Assembly: GCA_046536535.1 (NCBI GenBank)
Contig: JAWDMO010000001.1
Span: 1 to 64,000 of the forward strand
Origin: Conexivisphaera sp046536535
GTDB taxonomy: Archaea > Thermoproteota > Nitrososphaeria > Conexivisphaerales > Conexivisphaeraceae
Length of the DNA: 64,000 nucleotides
Direction of reading: 5' to 3'
Of this stretch, positions 23,347 to 31,566 are shown one piece after another. The notes beneath the pieces are model-generated. The model saw nothing but the letters and a program-made list of their open reading frames with translations. It was not told where the DNA came from and did not search any database. How positions within the stretch are numbered: position 1 is the stretch's first letter; each line of letters starts with the position of its first letter. The position numbers were made by a program, and so were the translations under genes.

Positions 23347-24687
23347 CTCGTTTATCATCAGGGATGCGGCCTCGCCGAATATCGCCCCGCCTATCACCCT
23401 CTGGGTGCCCCTCTCCACGACGATTTCACCCATCCCTTCCTGACCCCCATTATCCTGCGCGTATGCGTCGTCCTCCAAGTTATAGCTGACGACGGCGTGC
23501 GGGATCCCAGCCGCCCTAGCTGAATCCTCGGTAACGCCGACGTACGCCGCCTCGGGCTCCGTGAAGAGCGTAGTGGGTATGGAGTTGAAGTTCACCTCAT
23601 ATACGGGATGCCCGTGTAGTATGTTCCAGGCCGCGATCGTCGATTCCTTCACGGCTGCATGGAACAGCATGAATTTGCCGATCACGTCGCCGGTCGCGTA
23701 GACGCCGTCCACCGGGGTCTTCATCGTTGGATCCACGGCCGCATGTCCGCCGTCGATTATTCCCAGGTGTTCCAGCCCATCCACGTTGGGCTTTCTCCCG
23801 ATCGCCATTATGACTGCATCCCCGACGGCGCTGCCGCGGCTGCCATCCGGCCTCACGAACTCCACTATCTTCTGCGAGGCATCGGCGCGTATCTCCGCGA
23901 CCTTCGCGTTCGTGATTATATCTACTCCCTTGCCCGTGAGTTCGCGCTCAACCTCGCCCACGAGCGAGCTCTCCCACCCGCTCAGTATCCTGGGCAGCAT
24001 CTCGATCAGCGTGACCTTCCTGCCGGCCGTGGCCAGCATGAGGGAGATCTCGACCCCTATATAGCCCCCTCCGATAACCGCCACGGAATACGGCATGCTC
24101 CGATGTCCGGTCCGGTAGCCGAAGAGCTCCAAGCTCCCCATTGCCAGATCGGATCCACGGATCGGCGGCTCTATGGGCACGGACCCCTGGGCTATTATCA
24201 TATACTTACCGCGGACCTCCTTCGTCCACGAGCCATCGAGATCCCGGACAGCTATCCTGTGGCCGTCCAGGATCTTCGCCACCCCTTTCACAAATTCCAG
24301 GTTCCCGTGATCTTTTATCTCATTTATATGCTGATGATACCTGATCGTCTGGACGTCGTCCTTATGCGCCATCGCGTCCTCCCAGAGGGTCCTCACCGCG
24401 CTGGCCTCGTCGCTTCCAGTGCTCCTCAGTATCCCCCTGAGCTTATCCGCCAGGTAGATGGTCATGGCGACCGACTTCGACGGTATGCAGCCCTCGTAGA
24501 GGCAGTTGCCCCCTAAGTTCCCCTTATCGTCGACCATGAGGACCTTCTTGCCGCCCTTGCTCAGTTCGAATGCCCCGTGGTAGCCGGCGCCGCCGGCCCC
24601 GACGATCACCACGTCGTATTCATCACGCCCCGGGGGATCGAGGAACTCCCCGTCGGTGGGTGGAAAAACCGGATACTTACCCAGCAT
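23233..24687 (-). CDS. Dihydrolipoamide dehydrogenase-like flavoprotein disulfide reductase
   Basis: FAD/NAD(P) oxidoreductase that moves electrons between a pyridine nucleotide and a disulfide. Of about 484 aa, residues 25-40 hold the FAD motif VVIVGAGGAGYHGA, the redox pair is in GGNCLYEGCIPSK, the NAD motif is VAVIGGGYIGVEIS, the second FAD motif is GVYATGDV, and the C-terminal catalytic pair is in HQHPTIFESI. This set fits dihydrolipoamide dehydrogenase or a mercuric reductase-like relative; no lipoamide partner genes lie nearby, so the substrate is open. ATG 24687 is chosen since a TATA-like TTTTTAAA lies about 27 bp upstream. Confidence 0.85.
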   Translation of the reverse strand: MLGKYPVFPPTDGEFLDPPGRDEYDVVIVGAGGAGYHGAFELSKGGKKVLMVDDKGNLGGNCLYEGCIPSKSVAMTIYLADKLRGILRSTGSDEASAVRTLWEDAMAHKDDVQTIRYHQHINEIKDHGNLEFVKGVAKILDGHRIAVRDLDGSWTKEVRGKYMIIAQGSVPIEPPIRGSDLAMGSLELFGYRTGHRSMPYSVAVIGGGYIGVEISLMLATAGRKVTLIEMLPRILSGWESSLVGEVERELTGKGVDIITNAKVAEIRADASQKIVEFVRPDGSRGSAVGDAVIMAIGRKPNVDGLEHLGIIDGGHAAVDPTMKTPVDGVYATGDVIGKFMLFHAAVKESTIAAWNILHGHPVYEVNFNSIPTTLFTEPEAAYVGVTEDSARAAGIPHAVVSYNLEDDAYAQDNGGQEGMGEIVVERGTQRVIGGAIFGEAASLMINELALAVASNVAIKDIAVLAHQHPTIFESIDRAAIRFSL

Positions 24688-24789
24688 AAGCAGCACGGCA
24701 GATATCAGCGGTTTAAAAATATTGCGCAGAAGATCCGGTGATAATCCATTATATTTTGATATGATGTAGCTGGGTATCGATCATATGTA

Positions 24790-24865
24790 TGCGGCGGGCG
24801 GGATTTGAACCCGCGATCGCTGGCTTGGGAGGCCAGTGTCCTAGACCAGACTAGACGACCGCCGC
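24790..24865 (-). tRNA. tRNA-Gly (CCC anticodon)
   Basis: A complete 76-nt cloverleaf with no intron. Acceptor GCGGCGG pairs with CCGCCGC, discriminator A; anticodon stem CTGGC/GCCAG encloses CTCCCAA, anticodon CCC (GGG codons). The T arm is GCGGG-TTCAAAT-CCCGC. No encoded CCA. Confidence 0.96.
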
Positions 24866-24929
24866 GCGGCGGGACATCTAATGCCACAGGGATAAATACA
24901 TTCCCAAGATCCACTGGGGAGGACGATCC

Positions 24930-27122
24930 TCAATCCTTGTCGAGGAACTCCTCCGGCGGTGAAACGGACGGCGGAAGTCCCTTGCGCTTGCGGATGGATT
25001 CCACGACGGATTGCAGCATGCTGGACGGCACCGGCCTCCATGCCTTGAAGTGCGTGGTCCACATAGCCTTGCCGCCGGTGGCGCCCCTCATCACCTCCGA
25101 GAGGTCCGAGGTCTCCGCGGCCGGTATCTCGCCCACTATCACAGAGAGGTATTCCTTCTGTATTATGTCGATCACCTTGCCGCGCTTCGAAGTTATGACG
25201 CCGGCGACCGTGCCTATCAGGTCGGGCGAGCTCGAGACCTCTATCCCGAGTATCGGTTCCAGTAGAGTAGGCTGCGCCAGCAGCATGGATCCAAGCACAG
25301 CCTTCCTCATGGCGGGCATGAGCTGCGCGTAAGTCCTGTGCGCTGGATCCTCGTGCGGCACGAAGTGATGCAGGACCACCTTTGTACCCCTGACGTATTC
25401 CTGCGCCAACGGCCCGGCGTTCATCACGTCCATCCAGCCGGCCTTCAGATAGTCCATGGACTCCTGCAGATACTGTACCCCCTTCGTGTCGTCCACGAAT
25501 ATGTTGCCCTTGTCATCTATCGAGACCACGCCCCTAGCCTCCTCGGCTTCCCATCCGTAGTCCCTCAGTATCTTGGCTATCTCCTTCTTGTCCATGTTCT
25601 CATTCAGTTTGTCCGTCCTTATCAGCTCCACGATCTCCTCGGGCAGGGGCTCTATCCTCACGTATACCTTGTTGTGGCGGTTGGGGCTCTTGGCCATCAC
25701 GGGGCCGGCCTTCGATAGCACGGTCTCCCTGTAGTTTATGACCGGACGACTGGCTATCACGTCCAGGTTCTGCTCGGCCAGCATCGCCAGCACGACCTCC
25801 AGGTGAAGCACGCCCATGCCGCTCACCAGGGTCTCGCCGGTCTCCTCGTTTATCGTGACGACCAAGTTGGGATCCTCTATGTGCATCCTCTGCAGCGCCT
25901 CCACGAGTTTGGGCAGATCCCTGGGGTTCTTCGGCTCGACGGATATCGTCACGACCGGCTCGGCCACATATTTGAGCGACTCGAACGGCACCATGTCCTT
26001 CGTTGTCGACAGGGTCTCGCCGGACCTCGATTTATCAAGCCCGAGGAGCGCCGGTATGTTGCCCGCCGGGAGCATCCCCACGACCTCCCTGTAGGGCCCC
26101 ATGAACATCTGGACGCTCTGTATCCTCTGGGAGACCCTCGTGTTGACGAGCCAGACGGTGTCGCCCTCGTGGACTGTGCCGCTGAACAGACGGCCGGTGG
26201 CGACTATGCCCGCCTGCGGATCCACCACCGCGTTGGTGACCATCATTATCACGGGGCCATTGGGATCGCACTCCAGCATCGCCTTGCCGACCTCGCTGTT
26301 CAGATCGCCGTGCCATATCTTCGGTATCCTGTACCTCTGGGCCACGTGAGGAGGCGGCGCGTGCCGTATTATCATCCTGAGGATCGTGTCGTGCAACGGC
26401 GCCTTCTTCCTCAGCTCTTCAACATCCCCCCCGGTATAAACATCGTATACGTCCTTGAAAGATATGCCCGTGTCCTTGGCGACCGTGAGGTTGAATCCCC
26501 AGCGATCCTTGGCGCTGCCGAACGCGACCGTATCGTCCTGGACACTCACCTTCCACTTGTCCTTGTACTCCGGCTCCGCGTAGGTGTCCACCAGCCTGTT
26601 GAAGTCCGCTATTATATTGCCCAGCCATTTCTGCATCTTGTCCGGCGTTAAACGCAGCTCCTTGACCAGCCTGTCTATCTTGTTGATGAAGAGGACGGGC
26701 CTGACCCTCTCGTCCAGGGCCTGTTTCGTCACGGTCTCCGTCTGTACCATTATGCCCTCCACTGAGTCGACGACGACTACCGCCCCGTCGAGCGCCCTGA
26801 GGCTCCTCGTCACCTTGCCCGTGAAATCTATGTGGCCCGGCGTGTCTATCATGTTGAAGACGTAGGGCACGTCGTTGTACTCGTAGTACAGCGTCACGTT
26901 TGCAGCCTTTATTGTCATGCTCCTCTTCTGCTCCAGATCCATGTAGTCCAGCACGAGCGCCTGGCCCGCCAAGTTCGGCGATACCATCCCGGCCGCGAGC
27001 AGCAGGTTATCCGAAAGCGTGGTCTTCCCGTGATCCACGTGAGCTATCACGCCGAAGTTCCTGATCTGATCCTGCTGATTAACTACCTTAAGCGCCTCAG
27101 TCACAGTCTTAAATCTGGGCAT
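24930..27122 (-). CDS. Translation elongation factor aEF-2
   Basis: Ribosomal translocase GTPase. The 730-aa protein has G1 AHVDHGKTTLSDN (residues 27-39), G2 region KRSMTIKAA, G3 DTPGHIDFTGKV, G4 FINKIDR, then domains II-V; length is normal. The tip loop of domain IV, where archaea and eukaryotes carry diphthamide, reads HEDPAHRTYAQLMPA: the target histidine is His595, but the following residues are RTYAQ instead of the near-invariant RGPAQ. The leader has AGGTGT about 8 bases before ATG 27122. A symmetric TATA-like box (27157-27168) lies between it and divergent Pelota. Confidence 0.97.
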   Translation of the reverse strand: MPRFKTVTEALKVVNQQDQIRNFGVIAHVDHGKTTLSDNLLLAAGMVSPNLAGQALVLDYMDLEQKRSMTIKAANVTLYYEYNDVPYVFNMIDTPGHIDFTGKVTRSLRALDGAVVVVDSVEGIMVQTETVTKQALDERVRPVLFINKIDRLVKELRLTPDKMQKWLGNIIADFNRLVDTYAEPEYKDKWKVSVQDDTVAFGSAKDRWGFNLTVAKDTGISFKDVYDVYTGGDVEELRKKAPLHDTILRMIIRHAPPPHVAQRYRIPKIWHGDLNSEVGKAMLECDPNGPVIMMVTNAVVDPQAGIVATGRLFSGTVHEGDTVWLVNTRVSQRIQSVQMFMGPYREVVGMLPAGNIPALLGLDKSRSGETLSTTKDMVPFESLKYVAEPVVTISVEPKNPRDLPKLVEALQRMHIEDPNLVVTINEETGETLVSGMGVLHLEVVLAMLAEQNLDVIASRPVINYRETVLSKAGPVMAKSPNRHNKVYVRIEPLPEEIVELIRTDKLNENMDKKEIAKILRDYGWEAEEARGVVSIDDKGNIFVDDTKGVQYLQESMDYLKAGWMDVMNAGPLAQEYVRGTKVVLHHFVPHEDPAHRTYAQLMPAMRKAVLGSMLLAQPTLLEPILGIEVSSSPDLIGTVAGVITSKRGKVIDIIQKEYLSVIVGEIPAAETSDLSEVMRGATGGKAMWTTHFKAWRPVPSSMLQSVVESIRKRKGLPPSVSPPEEFLDKD

Positions 27123-27156
27123 ATCTGTACACCTACTTCAATCGCGATCCATGGTT

Positions 27157-27168
27157 CGTTTTTAAACG
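27157..27168. promoter_or_regulatory. Shared symmetric TATA box, aEF-2/Pelota
   Basis: CGTTTTTAAACG is nearly palindromic. On the plus side it lies about 26 bp before the Pelota GTG at 27188 (leaderless); on the minus side the predicted start point leaves a leader of about 15 bases before the aEF-2 ATG, enough to hold its AGGTGT ribosome-binding site. Confidence 0.5.
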
Positions 27169-27187
27169 TTAGCATCGTAGCGCATAC

Positions 27188-28273
27188 GTGCAGGACATAA
27201 GGCTGGAGGACAACGGCCGGCTTCTGAGGCTCAAGGTGGAGACTGAGGAGGATCTGTGGGCTCTTTATGCGTCGATAAGGCCCGGTGACATCGTGTCCTC
27301 CAGGACCTCGAGGGAGCTCAGGAATGAGGGGGAAAGCCGGAGGAAGTCGATGACGCTGGGCGTCAGGGTGAAGGATGTCGAATATCAACCGTTCACGGAT
27401 CGCCTCAGGGTGCGCGGCATCATAGTATCGTCGCCCAAGGAACTGGACCTGGAGGGCCAGCATCACACGCTCTCGATAGAGCCCGGGATGGACGTCGCAA
27501 TAAGGAGGGAGGGGCGGTGGAAAGCAGATGACTTGGAAAGGCTCCGCAGGATGGCTAGAGGAGCGGCTGCGCGCGCCCTCGCGATAGCCCTGGACGATGA
27601 GGAGTTCGCCATCGCCCTTCTGCGCGGCAACGGGGTGCAGCTGCTGGAGGAGGGGAACTTCGGGTTGCCCGGAAAGGATCAGCCGGATGAGAGGGAGCTC
27701 AGGTACGGTGAGGCGTTGGCCGGGCTGGCGGGCGATCTGGAGAGGACGGCCCGGGAGCTCGGCGTAAAATACCTCATAGTGGCGGGGCCCGCGCACTGGA
27801 AGAACGATCTGATTTCAAGGCTCAGGAGGCTGGAGGCCGGGGACGTCCAGATATTCGTGGACAGCTCATCATATGGGGGCATCAAGGGCATCTACGAGGT
27901 CCTGAGGAGGGACGTGGTCAAGGATATTCTCAGGAGGGCAATACTTGTGGAAGAGCTCGGCATAATGGACAGGGTGAATTCGATCATGGCCGGCGACCCC
28001 GATCTCGTCGCGTACACGCTGGACGGCGTCGAGGGGGCCGTCCAGGAAGGCGCCGCCGAGGAGGTGATAGTGGACTCCGATCTACTGAGGTCGCAGGACG
28101 AGGCGCTCGGACAGCGCGCGCTGGAGGTCTTGGATCGCGCTAGGCAGACGAAGGCACGTGTGACCATACTGGAATCGAAACATCCAGAACTCAGGGTGTG
28201 GATCTCGAGCTTCGGGGGCATCCTAGCGGTGCTCAGATACAAAAATAAAAACAAAAAACAAAGTCAGGTATAA
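27188..28273 (+). CDS. pelA: Pelota (Dom34) ribosome rescue factor
   Basis: aPelota recognises stalled ribosomes and, with aEF1A and ABCE1, releases them. The 361-aa protein has the Sm-like N-terminal domain (residues about 1-125, DLWALYASIRPGDIVSSRTS), a middle RNase H-like domain (about 130-255, RALAIALDDEEFAIALLRGN) and an eRF1-like C-terminal domain (about 260-355, ending VRVWISSFGGILAVLRY-like: LRVWISSFGGILAVLRY). It lacks the GGQ motif of eRF1, as Pelota should. The GTG start is probably leaderless. The pairing with divergent aEF-2 puts two translation factors on one promoter region. Confidence 0.95.
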   Translation: MQDIRLEDNGRLLRLKVETEEDLWALYASIRPGDIVSSRTSRELRNEGESRRKSMTLGVRVKDVEYQPFTDRLRVRGIIVSSPKELDLEGQHHTLSIEPGMDVAIRREGRWKADDLERLRRMARGAAARALAIALDDEEFAIALLRGNGVQLLEEGNFGLPGKDQPDERELRYGEALAGLAGDLERTARELGVKYLIVAGPAHWKNDLISRLRRLEAGDVQIFVDSSSYGGIKGIYEVLRRDVVKDILRRAILVEELGIMDRVNSIMAGDPDLVAYTLDGVEGAVQEGAAEEVIVDSDLLRSQDEALGQRALEVLDRARQTKARVTILESKHPELRVWISSFGGILAVLRYKNKNKKQSQV

Positions 28274-28280
28274 CTATAGA

Positions 28281-29483
28281 TCAACCGCGCTTCTCTATGG
28301 GCACGTACTCGAGGTCGAGCATGCCCTTGTAATACAGCCTGGGGCGCAGTATCCTGTTCCTGGCGACGTACTCCATCAGGTGCGCCGACCATCCGGCGAT
28401 CCTCGCGATCGCGAATATCGGGGTGTACTGCTCTATCGGGATACCCATCGCGTAGTAGACGATGCCGCTCCAGTAGTCCACGTTCGTGCATATACCCCTG
28501 GACTCGCAGAGCTGGCTCATGACAAGATTCTCGAGCCGCTCGGCCACGCCGTAGATACTGGCTATCTTGGGATCCTTGGAGACCTCGACGGACTTCTTCG
28601 AATACTCCCTGAACAGTTTAGCCCTGGGGTCGTACGTCTTGTAGACCCTGTGCCCGGCGCCCATCACCCTCTTCTTTCCGCTGAGCGCGTATTCCTTGTA
28701 CCACGCGTCGACGTTCTCCGGGGAGCCTATTTCGAGGAACTGCTTCATGGCCTCCTCGTTCGCGCCGCCGTGGAGCGGGCCCCTGAGGGCGCCTATTCCA
28801 CCGACTATCGATGAGTAGTAGTCCGACAGCGTCGAGCCGACGACCACCGTGGCGAACGACGACGCGTTCATCTCGTGCTCCGCGTAGAGCACCAGCGACA
28901 CGTCCATAGCCCTCTCCCAGAAATTGTCCGGCACCTTGCCGCTCATCATGTACAGGAAGTTGGCGGCATGCGATAGATCGGACCTGGGCTTTATCGGCTC
29001 CTTGCCGTCCCTGGCCCTGGCCAGCGCCGCCACGACCGTGGGGAGCTTGGCCGTCAGCCTGACGGCCTTGGCGGGCATCGAATCGACACCCAGCTTACCC
29101 TTCTCGGGATCCACGTTGCCCAGGTACGATGCGACCGTCCTCAGGGCCTCCATCGGGTGCGTATCGCGCGGAATCGACTTTATCAGATCATACGCGCCCT
29201 GCGGTATGTCCCTATTTCTTCTGAGATCCTCCGTGAACGAGTTGAGTTCCGACCTCGTGGGGAGCTTCCCGTACCAGAGCAGATATGTGGTCTCCTCGAA
29301 TGTGCTGTTGTTGGCCAGTTCCTCAATGCTGTACCCCCTGTAGTACAGTTTGCTGTGAAAACCGTCTATGAAGCATATTTCCGACTCATCCATGCATAGA
29401 TTTTCTGCGCCCTTATCGATTTTCGGCTGCCCTTTCTCATCAAGGCACCACTTCTGCATATCAGGTGTAGGCTTTGTAGGCAT
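28281..29483 (-). CDS. gltA: Citrate synthase
   Basis: Condenses oxaloacetate and acetyl-CoA to citrate. The 400-aa protein has the conserved catalytic segments: ALYAEHEMNASSFATVV-like LYAEHEMNASSFA near residue 200 (first histidine), GPLHGGANEEAM near 235 (second histidine region), VMGAGHRVYKTYDPRA near 273 and the aspartate region YWSGIVYYAMGIP near 328. A TATA-like GCTTAAATAG at 29509-29518 gives a leaderless ATG. It may equally act as 2-methylcitrate synthase, which sequence alone does not exclude. The acetyl-CoA synthetase operon at 47-49 kb supplies its substrate. Confidence 0.95.
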   Translation of the reverse strand: MPTKPTPDMQKWCLDEKGQPKIDKGAENLCMDESEICFIDGFHSKLYYRGYSIEELANNSTFEETTYLLWYGKLPTRSELNSFTEDLRRNRDIPQGAYDLIKSIPRDTHPMEALRTVASYLGNVDPEKGKLGVDSMPAKAVRLTAKLPTVVAALARARDGKEPIKPRSDLSHAANFLYMMSGKVPDNFWERAMDVSLVLYAEHEMNASSFATVVVGSTLSDYYSSIVGGIGALRGPLHGGANEEAMKQFLEIGSPENVDAWYKEYALSGKKRVMGAGHRVYKTYDPRAKLFREYSKKSVEVSKDPKIASIYGVAERLENLVMSQLCESRGICTNVDYWSGIVYYAMGIPIEQYTPIFAIARIAGWSAHLMEYVARNRILRPRLYYKGMLDLEYVPIEKRG

Positions 29484-29569
29484 TCACGTTGAGCGCCAAC
29501 CCGCCGCTATTTAAGCTGATCTGGCGCAGAGCTATAATATGTAAGTAACGCTAACCTCAGCGATCACGG

Positions 29570-30769
29570 ATGCCATCGGATATTTACGACAGCGTCACCG
29601 TGCACTACTCGGAGATAGCGCTGAAGGGTCAGAACCGGCCCGCGTTCGAGGGAGCGCTCGAGGGCAACGCATACGCGACAATCTCCGACCTCGCGAGCGC
29701 CAGGGTCCATCGCCGGAACGGCAGATTGCTAGTCACGGTTCCCCCTGAAAATGTGGAGGAGGTCATGGACAGGCTCAGGTCGGTCCTCGGCGTGGCATGG
29801 CTTTCTCCGTGCGTGAGGGCCGGACATGACGTGGGCGAGCTGAAGGATAAGGCCGTGCTCGTGGCGAGGAGCTGCTCCGGCGGCGCGGATACGTTCAAGG
29901 TGGAGGCGACGAGGGCCGATAAGGAATTTCCGTTGAGCTCGCTCGAGATAAACGAGGAGATAGGTGGAGCCGTTGTCGACGCGCTCGGACTCAGGGTGAA
30001 CTTGGATAGGCCGGGGTTCAGGATAATTGTGGAAATTCTGAAGGACGAAGCGCTCGTGTGCTGCGACAAGGTGAGGGGCTTCGGGGGGCTGCCGGTGGGC
30101 ACGACCGGTGAGGCCTTGGCGCTGTTATCGGGCGGCATAGACTCGCCGGTGGCGGCGTGGCTGATCGCCAAGAGGGGGGCGGCGGTGGACCTCCTTCATC
30201 TGTATCCGTTCGACTCGTTCGATGAGGCCGAATTGGATGGTATCATCAGGCTTGCGCGCGCCCTCACCAAGTATACGCTCAGGACCAGATTGTTCCTAGC
30301 GCCCTGCTGGCCTGTGAGATATCGCATAACCAAGAGGGAGGGCAGATATGCGTCGCTCCTCTTCAGGCTTTTCTCGTTGAAACTCGCGGCCAGGCTGGCA
30401 GGCGATCGCGGCTACGCCGCCGCGATAACGGGGGATAGCGTGGGGCAGGTAGCGTCACAGACGCTGCATAATATATCAGCGGTGTACTCGAATGCCGGGG
30501 TGGCGGTGCTGGCGCCGCTCTTGGGCATGGATAAGGAGGAGATAGTCAGGCTGGCCAAGTCCATAGGCACATATGATATATCGATCGAGCCGTACCCGGA
30601 CTGCTGCCCGGCGATGGCTGGGAGGCGCGTGGCCACTAGGATTACGCCGGAGGCGCTGGCCGAGCTGTATGAGGGCGCTGGGCTGGACGCAGGGTTGGAT
30701 GAGGCCGTCGGGGAACTGAGGGAAATCGCGTTCGTCCGCAGGGGATCCGAGATATTGCGCGTGAAGTGA
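29570..30769 (+). CDS. thiI: tRNA 4-thiouridine synthase ThiI (no rhodanese domain)
   Basis: Adenylates U8 of tRNA and inserts sulfur; may also serve thiamine thiazole synthesis. The 399-aa protein has an N-terminal ferredoxin-like domain, a THUMP domain (about 60-165) and the PP-loop ATPase with LLSGGIDSPVAAWLIAKR near residue 184. The bacterial rhodanese domain is absent; PYPDCCPAMAGRR near 342 supplies cysteines, as in other archaeal ThiI. TATA-like CTATAATATG lies about 30 bp upstream. The stop codon falls inside GTGAACTACCC at 30766, the end of a decayed tnpB element, so the last residues may come from that insertion. Confidence 0.93.
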   Translation: MPSDIYDSVTVHYSEIALKGQNRPAFEGALEGNAYATISDLASARVHRRNGRLLVTVPPENVEEVMDRLRSVLGVAWLSPCVRAGHDVGELKDKAVLVARSCSGGADTFKVEATRADKEFPLSSLEINEEIGGAVVDALGLRVNLDRPGFRIIVEILKDEALVCCDKVRGFGGLPVGTTGEALALLSGGIDSPVAAWLIAKRGAAVDLLHLYPFDSFDEAELDGIIRLARALTKYTLRTRLFLAPCWPVRYRITKREGRYASLLFRLFSLKLAARLAGDRGYAAAITGDSVGQVASQTLHNISAVYSNAGVAVLAPLLGMDKEEIVRLAKSIGTYDISIEPYPDCCPAMAGRRVATRITPEALAELYEGAGLDAGLDEAVGELREIAFVRRGSEILRVK

Positions 30770-30960
30770 ACTACCCGTCCTCGCGGACGGGGCTTCCCGT
30801 TCGTGGGCGCTCTTGCTTTGCACATGGGGAACACGGGAAGTATTCCGCCATGCTGACTGCGGAGGCGCGGCCATCCCCGGGCGTCTCCCATACTTTCCAC
30901 GGGGAAAGCCCGGCCATCCCCATCACGGTGGCCGAGGGTCGTCATCATTTCTAAGTTCAG
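30766..30960 (-). mobile_element. Decayed tnpB 3' end at the thiI stop
   Basis: GTGAACTACCCGTCC followed by TCGCGGACGGGGCTTCCCG at 30766-30799 is the same right-end hairpin as at 35141 and 56464. On the minus strand a reading frame of about 50 codons (with RAFPVESMGDARGWP and FPMCKARAPTNGKP) runs into this end, like the C-terminal tail of a TnpB. No RuvC motif remains. The end begins exactly at the thiI stop codon. Confidence 0.5.
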
Positions 30961-31053
30961 CTATTAAAATACGCCACAAGAAAATTACCGCAAGGGAGTT
31001 ATCCACTATCGTCTTACGGAGGATGACTTCCGCTCCCCTTTATTCCCCGACAG

Positions 31054-31566
31054 TTATTCCTGCAGCCTCGACAGGTCGCCGACGCTGAAGATCCCCCCGG
31101 CCTGGACAATTCTGGCTATGATCTTCGGGAATTTCCCCACCTGGAACTCGGCGCCCGTCCTCAGGTTCCTGACAGCGCTTGAATCCAGAATGATCTCGAC
31201 CTCGTCCCCGTCGTCTATCCCGCGGTACGCATCCTCGGTTATCGTCACCGGTATTATATGGCCGCCATCCACAGCATTCCGGTAGAAGATCCTGGCGAAG
31301 CTCAGCGCCAGCACGGCCCTTACGCCCGCATAACGTAGCGCCATGGGCGCGTGTTCCCTGCTCGAGCCGCTCCCGAAGTTCTTCCCCGCCAGTATCACGT
31401 CCCCGGGCTTTATCCTCCTAGGGAATGATGGATCGGCGCCCTCCAGCACATGCGATGCAAGGTTCTGCGGGCTCAGATCCTTCAGGTACGGGGCCGGTAT
31501 TATCTGGTCCGTGTCCACGTTATCCCCCAGCTTGTGAACCCTTCCGCGCAGGACGTCCATCCGCAT
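31054..31566 (-). CDS. Aconitase-family hydratase, small subunit (LeuD type)
   Basis: Swivel-domain subunit of a two-subunit hydro-lyase (3-isopropylmalate dehydratase, homoaconitase or a related enzyme). The 170-aa protein has GRVHKLGDNVDTDQIIPAPYL at its start (split: DNVDTDQIIPAPYL), the substrate loop YLKDLSP, and KNFGSGSSREHAPMALRYAG near residue 60, the family signature. The loop YLKD does not clearly match a single known specificity. ATG 31566 overlaps the stop of the large-subunit gene (TGATG), so the two are translated together. No other leucine or lysine genes are near. Confidence 0.88.
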   Translation of the reverse strand: MRMDVLRGRVHKLGDNVDTDQIIPAPYLKDLSPQNLASHVLEGADPSFPRRIKPGDVILAGKNFGSGSSREHAPMALRYAGVRAVLALSFARIFYRNAVDGGHIIPVTITEDAYRGIDDGDEVEIILDSSAVRNLRTGAEFQVGKFPKIIARIVQAGGIFSVGDLSRLQE

